Origin: Calliopsis andreniformis
Taxonomy: Eukaryota > Arthropoda > Insecta > Hymenoptera > Andrenidae
Assembly: GCF_051401765.1 (NCBI RefSeq)
Contig: NW_027480423.1
Coordinates: 7,068,001-7,132,000 of the forward strand
DNA: 64,000 nucleotides
Direction: 5' to 3'
Translations under genes and position numbers: made by a program
Shown: positions 53,200-61,884 of the stretch, one piece after another
Layout: the number at the start of each line of letters is the position of its first letter
Position numbering within the stretch: position 1 is the first letter of the stretch
The notes under the pieces: generated by a model
What the model was told of the DNA's origin: nothing
Seen by the model: only the letters and a program-made list of their open reading frames with translations
The model's database searches: none

Positions 53200-55190
53200 G
53201 TACAAATGACCATCACTTTCACACGGGTTGCAATTATTCCTGTTATATGATGGAAAAACTGTTGTATTTTTATTGCATTTTATGCTTCGGTCATTGACTG
53301 ATAAGGCCCTAACTATTCAATCTGTTAGACCAACGCCCTAGGGTGAAGCCTAAGTTGTCCGGAACGTAGCAATTACCATCACTTTCAAACTGGTTGCAAA
53401 TGTTCCTGTTATATGATGGAAAAACTGTTGTATTTTTGTTGCATTTTATGCTTCGGGCATTAACTCCTAAGGCCCTAACTATTCAATCTGTAAGAGCAAC
53501 GCCCTAGGGTGTAGCCTAGGTTGCCCGTAAAGTACAAATGACCCTAGCTTTCATACTGGTTGCAATTATTCGTTTTGTATGATGGAAGAACTGTTGTATT
53601 TATATTGTAGCTTATGCTGCTGGCGTTCACTTCTTAGGCCCTAACTTTTCGATCTGGTGGAATAACGCCTTATGGTGAAGCCTAGGTTGTCCGGAACGTA
53701 GAAATGACCATAACTTTCACACCGGTAGCAATTGTTCGTTATACACGATGGAAAAACTGTTCTATTTATTTTGTATTTTATGCTTCGGGCGTTGACTTCT
53801 TAGGCCGTAACTATTCGGTCTGGTGGAGCAACGCCCTGGAGTGAAACCTAGGTTGCCCGGAACGTAGAATTGGCCATCACATTCAAACTGGTTGCAATTA
53901 CCTCTGTTATATGATGGAAACACTGTTCGATTTTTTTTGCATTTTATGGTTCGGGCGTTGACTTCTAATGCCCTAACTATTCAATCTGTTGGAGCAACGC
54001 CCTAGTGTGAAGCCTAGGTTGCCCGGAACGTAGAAATGACCATAACTTTTACACTGGTAGCAATTATTCGTTTTATACGATGGAAAAACAGTTCTATTTA
54101 TTTCGTATTTTATGCTTCGGCCGTGACTTCTAAGGCACTAACTATTCGATCTGTTGGCGCAACGCCCTATGGTGTAGTCTAGGTTGCCCGGAAAGTAGAA
54201 ATGACCACTACTTTCATACTGGTTGCAATTACTCGTTTTATATGATGGAAAAACGGTTATATTTATATTGTATTTTATGCTGCTGGCGTTCCCTTCTTAG
54301 CCCCTAACTATTCGATCTGGTGGAACAACGCCCTGGGGTGAAGCCTAGGTTGCCGGAACGTAGAAATGACCATAACTTTCACACTGGTTGCTATTATTCG
54401 TTCTATACGATGGAAAAACTGTTATATTTATATTGTATCTTATGCTTCTGGCGTTGACTTCTTAGGCCCTAACAATTCGATCTGGTGGAACAACGCCCTA
54501 GAGTGATGCCTAGGTTGCCTGGAACGTATAAATGACCATCACTTTCACAAGGGTTGCAATTATTCCAGTTATAGGATGGAAAGACTGTTGTATTTTTATT
54601 GTATTTAATGCTTCAGGCGTTGACTTCTGAGGCCGCAGCTATTCGATGTGGTGGAAGAACGCCATAGAGTGAAGCCTAGGTTGCCCGGAACGTAGAAATG
54701 ACCATAACTTTCATACTGGTTGCAATTATTCGTTTTATATGATGGAAGAACTATTGTATTTATATTGTATTTTATGCTGCTGGCGTTCACTTCTTAGCCC
54801 CTAACTATTCGATCTGGTGCAACAACGCCCTGGGGTGAAGCCTAGGTTGCCGGAACGTAGAAATGACCATAACTTTTACACTGGTAGCAATTATTCGTTT
54901 TATACGATGGAAAAACAGTTCTATTTATTTCGTATTTTATGCTTCGGCCGTGGACTTCTAAGGCACTATCTATTCGGTCTGGTATAGCAACGCCCTAGAG
55001 AGAAGCCTAGGTTGCCCGGAACGTAGAAATGACCATTACTTTCACACTGGTTGCAATTATTCGTTTTATACGATGGAAAACTGTTGTATTGATATTGTAT
55101 TTTATGCTTCTGGCGTTGACTTCTAAGGCACTAACTATTCGATCTGGTGGAGCAACGCCCTAGAGTGAAGCCTAGGTTGCGCGGAACGTA
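53200..55190 (+). repeat. Mosaic transition domain
   Basis: Consecutive stretches resemble three different places. About 53,350-53,700 resembles 40.7-41.1 kb ('gtagcaattaccatcac', ctgtaagagcaacgcc, gcccgtaaagtac). About 53,800-54,160 resembles block A at 29.1-29.4 kb ('gaattggccatcac', 'ttttttttgcatt', ggccgt). About 54,430-54,660 resembles 49,620-49,850 (offset 4,811 bp, 'gagtgatgcctagg', 'tcacaagggttgc'). Several exchange events are superimposed. Confidence 0.8.
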
Positions 55191-58100
55191 GAAATGACCA
55201 TAACTTTCACACTGGTAGCAATTATTCCTGTTATATTATGGAAACACTGTTGTATTTTTTTTGCATTTTATGGTTCGGGCGTAGACTTCTAAGGGCCTAA
55301 CTATTCAATCTGTTGGAGCAACGACCTAGGGTGAAGCCGAGCTTGCTCGAAAAGTAGAAATGACAATAAGTTTCTTACTGGTTGCAATTATTCGTTTTAG
55401 ACGATGGAAAAACTGTTGTACTTATATTGTGTTTTATGCTTCTGGCGCTGACTTCTAAGGCACTAACTATTCGATCTGGTGGAGCAACGCCCTAGAGTGA
55501 AACCTAGGTTGCCCGGAAGGTAGAATTGGCCATCACTTTCAAGCTGGTTGCAATTATTCGTTTTATACAATGGAAAAACTGTCGTATTTATATTGTATTT
55601 TATGGTTCGGGCGTTGACTTCTAAGGCCCTAACTATACAATCTGTTGGAGCAACGCCCTAGGGTCAAGCCTAGGTTGCTCGGAAAGTAGAAATGACCATA
55701 AGTTTCATACTGGTTGCAATTATTCGATTTATACGATGGAAAAGCTGTTGTATTTATATCGTATTTTATGCTTCTGGCGTTTACTTCTAAGGACCTAACT
55801 ATTCGATCTGGTGCAGCAACGCCCTAGAGTGAATCCTAGGTTGCTCGGAATGTAGAACTGACCATAACTTTCACACTGGTTGCAATTATTCGATTTATAC
55901 GATGCAAACGCTGTTGTATTTATATCGTATTTTATGCTTCTGGCGTTTACTTCTAAGGACCTAACTATTCGATCTGATGCAGCAACGCCCTAGAGTGAAT
56001 CCTAGGTTGCTCGGAATGTAGAACTGACCATAACTTTCACACTGGTTGCAATTATTCGTTTTATACGATGGAAACGCTGTTGTATTTATATTGTACTTTA
56101 TGCCTCTGGCGTTGACTTCTAAGGCCGTAGCTATTAGATGTGGTGGAGCAACGCCCTAGAGTGACGCCTAGGGTGCTCGGAACGTAGAACTGACCATAAC
56201 TTTCACACTGGTTGCAATTATTCGTTTTATACGATGGAAAAGCTGTTGTATTTATATCGCATTTTATGCTTCTGGCGTTGACTTCTTAGGCCGTAACTAT
56301 TCGGTCTGGTGGAGCAACGCCCTGGAGTGAATCCTAGGTTGCTCGGAATGTAGAAATGACCATAACTTTCACACTGGTTGCAATTATTCGTTTTATACGA
56401 TGGAAAAGCTGTTGTATTTATATCGTGTTTTATGCTTCTGGCGTTGACTTCTTAGGCCGTAGCTATTCGGTCTGGTGGAGCAACACCATGGATTGAAAGC
56501 TAGGTTGCCCGGAACGTAGAATTGGCATCACTTTCAAACTGGTTGCAATTATTCCTGATATATGATGGAAACACTGTTGTACTTTTTTTGCATTTTATGG
56601 TTCGGGCGTTGACTTCTAAGGCCCTAACTATTCAATCTGTTGGAGCAAGGACCCTGGGGTGAAGCCTAGGTTGCTCGGAAAGTAGAAATGACCATAAGTT
56701 TCATACTGGTTGCAATTATTCGTTTTATACGATGGAAAAACTGTTGTATTTATATTGTATTTTATGCTTCTAGCCTTGACTTCTAAGGCACTATCTATTC
56801 GATCTGGTGGAGCAACACCCTGGATTGAAACCTAGGTTGCCCGGAACGTAGAATTGGCCATCACTTTCAAGCTGGTTGCAATTATTCGTTATACACGATG
56901 GAAACACTGTTGTATTTTTATTGCATTTTATGCCTCGGGCGTTGACTTCTAAGGCCCTAACTATTCAATCTGTTGGTGCAACGCCCTAGGGTGAAGCCTA
57001 GGTTGCTCGGAAAGTAGAAGTGACCATCAGTTTCATACTGGTTGCAATTATTCGTTTTATACGATGGAAAAACTGTTGTATTTATATCGTATTTTATGCT
57101 TCTGGCGTTTACTTCTAAGGACCTAACTATTCGATCTGGTGGAGCAACGCCCTAGAGTGTATCCTAGGTTGCTCGGAATGTAGAAATGACCATAACGTTC
57201 ACACTGGTTGCAATTATTCGTTTCATACGATGGAAACGCTGTTGTATTTATATCGTATTTTATGCTTCTGGCGTTTACTTCTGAGGACCTAACTATTCGA
57301 TCTGGTGGAGCAACGCCCTAGAGTGAATCCTAGGTTGCTCGGAATGTAGAAATGGCCATAACTTTCACACTGGTTGCAATTATTCGTTTTATACGATGGA
57401 AACGCTGTTGTATTTATATTGTACTTTAAGCCTCTGGCGTTGACTTCTGAAGCCCTAACTATTCAATCTGTTGGAGCAACGCCCTAGGGTGAAGCCTAGG
57501 TTGCTCGGAAAGTAGAAATGACCATCAGTTTCATACTGGCTGCAATTATTCGTTTTATACGATGGAAAAACTGTTGTATTTATATTTTATTTTGTGCTTC
57601 TGGCGTTGACTTCTAAGGCCCTAGCTATTCGATCTGTTGGAGCAACACCCTAGAGTGAAGCGTAGGTTGCCCGAAAAGGAGGAATGACCATTACTTTCAC
57701 ACTGTTTGCAATTATTCCTTTTATACGGTGGAAAGGCTGTTGTATTTATATCGTATTTTATGCTTCTGGCGTTTACTTCTTAGGACCTAACTATTCGATC
57801 TCGTGGAGCAACGCCCTAGAGTGAATCCTAGGTTGCTCGGAATGTAGAAATGACCATAACTTTCACACTGGTTGCAATTATTCGTTTTATACGATGCAAA
57901 CGCTGTTGTATTTATATCGTATTTTATGCTTCTGGCGTTTACTTCTAAGGACCTAACTATTCGATCTGGTGCAGCAACTCCCTAGAGTGAATCCTAGGTT
58001 GCTCGGAATGTAGAAATGACCATAACGTTCACACTGGTTGCAATTATTCGTTTCATACGATGGAAACGCTGTTGTATTTATATCGTATTTTATGCTTCTG

Positions 58101-58764
58101 GCGTTGACTTCTAAGGCCCTAGCTATTCGATCTGTTGGAGCAACACCCTAGAGTGAAGCGTAGGTTGCCCGAAAAGGAGGAATGACCATTACTTTCACAC
58201 TGTTTGCAATTATTCCTTTTATACGGTGGAAAGGCTGTTGTATTTATATCGTATTTTATGCTTCTGGCGTTTACTTCTTAGGACCTAACTATTCGATCTC
58301 GTGGAGCAACGCCCTAGAGTGAATCCTAGGTTGCTCGGAATGTAGAAATGACCATAACTTTCACACTGGTTGCAATTATTCGTTTTATACGATGCAAACG
58401 CTGTTGTATTTATATCGTATTTTATGCTTCTGGCGTTTACTTCTAAGGACCTAACTATTCGATCTGGTGCAGCAACTCCCTAGAGTGAATCCTAGGTTGC
58501 TTGCAATGTAGAACTGACCATAACTTTCACACGGGTTGCAATTATTCGTTTTATACGATGGAAACGCTGTTGTATTTATATTGTACTTTATGCCTCTGGC
58601 GTTGACTTCTAAGGCCGTAGCTATTAGATGTGGTGGAGCAACGCCCTAGAGTGACGCCTAGGGTGCTCGGAACGTAGAAATGACCATTACTTTCACACTG
58701 GTTGCAATTATTCGTTTTATACAATGGAAAAGCTGTTGTATTTATATCGTATCTTATGCTTCTG
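55191..58764 (+). repeat. Satellite domain with mono- and trimer duplications
   Basis: Characterised by 'ggcgtttacttctaaggacc', 'gaatcctaggttgctcgg' and 'gatggaaacgctgttg' monomers. Two adjacent near-copies lie at about 55,755-55,920 and 55,921-56,086. This group also reappears as a short island near 62,690-63,070. Confidence 0.82.
57604..58498 (+). repeat. Tandem trimer duplication (498 bp)
   Basis: 'gatctgttggagcaacaccc' at 57,631 and 58,129 anchors two copies. Both contain 'cccgaaaaggaggaatgacc', 'ccttttatacggtggaaagg', 'gatctcgtggagcaacgcc', 'gatgcaaacgctg' and 'cagcaactccctag'. The match ends where ttgctcggaatg meets 'ttgcttgcaatg' just after 58,498. The copies look almost identical. 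Confidence 0.88.
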
Positions 58765-59561
58765 GCGTTGACTTCTAAGGCCCTAACTATTCAATCTGTT
58801 GGAGCAACGCCCTAGGGTGAAGCCTAGCTTGCTCGAAAAGTAGAAATGACAATAAGTTTCATACTGGTTGCAATTATTCGTTTTAGACGATGGAAAAACT
58901 GTTGTACTTATATTGTGTTTTATGCTTCTGGCGTTGACTTCTAAGGCACTAACTATTCGATCTGGTGGAGCAACGCCCTAGAGTGAAACCTAGGTTGCCC
59001 GGAAGGTAGAATTGGCCATCACTTTCAAACTGGTTGCAATTATTCGTTTTCTACAATGGAAAAACTGTTGTATTTATATTGTGTTTTATGTTTCGGGCGT
59101 TGACTTCTAAGGCCCTAACTATTCAATCTGTTGGAGCAACGCCCTAGGGTGAAGCCTAGGTGGCTCGGAAAGTAGAAATGACCATAAGTTTCATACTGGT
59201 TGCAATTATTCGTTTTATACGATGGAAAAACTGTTGTATTTATATCGTATTTTATGCTTCTGGCGTTGACCTCTAAGGCACTACCTATTCGATCTGGTGG
59301 AGCAACGCCCTAGAGCGAAGCCTAGGTTGCCCGGAACGTAGAATTGGCCATCACTTTCAAACTGGTTGCAATTATTCCTGTTATATGATGGATACACTGT
59401 TGTATTTTTTTTGCATTTTATGGTTCGGGCGCTGACTTCTAAGGCCCTAGCTATTTAATCTGTTGGTGCAACGCCCTAGGGTGAAGCCTAGCTTGCTCGG
59501 AAAGTAGAATTGACCATAAGTTTCATACTGGTTGCAATTATTCGTTTTATACGATGGAAAA
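58765..59561 (+). repeat. 14-mer spaced duplicate, copy 1 (partner ~61,088-61,884)
   Basis: 'gcctagcttgctcgaaaag' at 58,822 and 61,145 gives an offset of 2,323 bp. Also shared: 'cgttttagacga', 'ttatattgtgttttatg', 'cccggaaggtagaattgg', 'gatggatacactg'. Several substitutions separate the copies. Copy 1 ends at a rare HindIII site (aagctt, about 59,560). Confidence 0.8.
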
Positions 59562-59784
59562 GCTTTTGTATTTATATCGTATTTTATGCTTCTGGCGTTG
59601 ACTTCTTAGGCCGTAACTATTCGGTCTGGTGGAGCAACGCCCTGGAGTGAAACCTAGGTTGCCCGGAACGTAGAATTGGCCATCACTTTCAAACTGGTTG
59701 CAATTATTCCTGATATATGATGGAAACACTGTTGTATTTTTTTGCATTTTATGGTTCGGGCGTTGACTTCTAAGGCCCTAACTA

Positions 59785-60220
59785 TTCGATCTGGTGGAAC
59801 AACGGCCTAGGGTGAAGCCTAGGTTGCCCGGAACGTAGAAATAACCATAACTTTTACACTGGTAGCAATTATGCGTTTTATACTATGGAAAAACTGTTCT
59901 ATTTATTTTGTATTTAATGCTTCGGGCCTTGTCTTCTAAGGCCCTAACTGTTTGATCTGGTGGAGCAACGCCGTAGAGTGAAACCTAGGTTGCCCGGAAC
60001 GTAGAAATGACCATAACTTTCACATTGGCTGCTATTATTCGTTTTATACGATGGAAAAACTGTTATATTTATATTGTATTTTATGCTTCTGGCGTTGACT
60101 TCTTAGGCCCTAACTATTCGATCTGGTGGAACAACGCCCTAGAGTGAAGCCTAGGTTGCCTGGAACGTAGAATTGGCCATCACTTTCAAACTGGTTGCAA
60201 TTATTCCTGATATATGATGG
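59785..60220 (+). repeat. 15-mer spaced duplicate inside the dimer domain (partner ~62,275-62,545)
   Basis: 'ataaccataacttttacact' at 59,841 recurs at 62,331 (offset 2,490 bp, 15 monomers), and its first bases recur at 63,990 just before the window ends. Both complete copies include 'attatgcgttttatactatg'. These islands break the otherwise regular P-Q alternation. Confidence 0.78.
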
Positions 60221-60866
60221 AAACACTGTTGTATTTTTTTTGCATTTTATGGTTCGGGCGTTGACTTCTATGGCCCTAACTATTCAATCTGTTGGAGCAA
60301 CTCCCTAGGGTGAAGCCTAGGTTGCCCGGCAAGTAGAATTGGCCATCACTTTCAAACTGGTTGCAATTATTCCTGTTATATGATGGATACACTGTTGTAT
60401 TTTTATTGCATTTTATGCTTCGGGCATTGACTTCTAAGGCCCTAACTATTCAATCTGCTGGAGCAACGCCCTATAGTGAAGCCTAGCTTGCTCGGAAAGT
60501 AGAAATGACCATAAGTTTCATACTGGTTGCCATTATTCGTTTTATACGATGGAAAAGCTGTTGTATTTATATCGTATTTTATGCTTCTGGCGTTGACTTC
60601 TTAGGCCGTAACTATTCGGTCTGGTGGAGCAACGCCCTGGAGTGAAACCTAGGTTGCCCGGAACGTAGAATTGGCCATCACTTTCAAACTGGTTGCAATT
60701 ATTAATGATATATGGTGGAAACACTGTTGTATTTTTTTTGCATTTTATGGTTCGGGCGTTGACTTCTAAGGTCCTAACTATTCAATCTGTTGGAGCAACG
60801 CCCTAGGGTGAAGCCTAGGTTGCTCGGAAAGTAGAAATGACCATAAGTTTCATACTGGGTGCAATT

Positions 60867-60883
60867 ATTCGTTTTATACGATG
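60867..60883 (+). other. Box-like motif in a P monomer (7/9)
   Basis: ATTCGTTTTATACGATG in a P monomer. The next monomer (Q, 61,033-61,049) has ATTCCTGTTATATGATG, which keeps only 5 of 9 core positions. Box-like and degenerate segments therefore alternate in the 332-bp dimer. Confidence 0.6.
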
Positions 60884-61087
60884 GAAAAACTGTTGTATTT
60901 ATATTGTATTTTATGCTTCTGGCGTTGACTTCTAAGGCACTAACTACTCGAACTGGTGGAGCAACGCCCTAGAGTGAAGCCTAGGTTGCCCGGAACGTAG
61001 AATTGGCCATCACTTTCAAACTGGTTGCAATTATTCCTGTTATATGATGGAAACACTGTTGTATTTTTTTTGCATTTTATGGTTCGG

Positions 61088-61884
61088 GCGTTGACTTCTA
61101 AGGCCCTAACTATTCAATCTGTTGGAGCAACGCCCTAGGGTGAAGCCTAGCTTGCTCGAAAAGTAGAAATGACAATAAGTTTCATACTGGTTGCAATTAT
61201 TCGTTTTAGACGAAGGAAAAACTGTTGTACTTATATTGTGTTTTATGCTTCTGGCGTTGACTTCTAAGGCACTAACTATTCGATCTGGTGGAGCAACGCC
61301 CTAGAGTGAAACCTAGGTTGCCCGGAAGGTAGAATTGGCCATCACTTTCAAACTGGTTGCAATTATTCGTTTTATACAATGGAAAAACTGTTGTATTTAT
61401 ATTGTATTTTATGGTTCGGGCGTTGACTTCTAAGGCCCTAACTATTCAATCTGTTGGAGCAACGCCCTAGGGTGAAGCCTAGGTGGCTCGGAAAGTAGAA
61501 ACGACCATAGGTTTCATACTGGTTGCAATTATTCGTTTTATACGATGGAAAAACTGTTGTATTTATATCGTATTTTATGCTTCTGGCGTTGACCTCTAAG
61601 AAACTACCTATTCGATCTGGTGGAGCAACGCCCTAGAGCGAAGCCTAGGTTGCTCGGAACGTAGAATTGGCCATCACTTTCAAACTGGTTGCAATTATTC
61701 CTGTTATATGATGGATACACTGTTGTATTTTTTTTGCATTTTATGGTTCGGGCGCTGACTTCTAAGGCCCTAACTATTTAATCTGTTGGTGCAACGCCCT
61801 AGGGTGAAGCCTAGCTTGCTCGGAAAGTAGAATTGACCATAAGTTTCATACTGGTTGCAATTATTCGTTTTATACGATGGAAAA
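61088..61884 (+). repeat. 14-mer spaced duplicate, copy 2 (partner ~58,765-59,561)
   Basis: Counterpart of copy 1 in the same variant order. A related 'gcctagcttgctcga' monomer also occurs near 55,335. Confidence 0.8.

Larger units (their letters stand above)
44278..53200 (+). repeat. HOR domain with 6-, 8- and 13-monomer registers
   Basis: Uses the a-f monomer types but with insertions. Type a starts at 45,407, 46,736, 48,894, 50,221 and 51,549, so the spacing is 1,329, 2,158, 1,327 and 1,328 bp (8, 13, 8 and 8 monomers). Divergence between blocks is visibly greater than at 33-44 kb. No unique DNA is present. Confidence 0.88.

Noticed and set aside
59547..59747. Minus-strand open frame with relatives at 29,012, 32,165, 60,542 and 63,032
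   Set aside because: These all lie in the same Q-type monomer context; shared translation follows from shared DNA and there is no evidence for coding.
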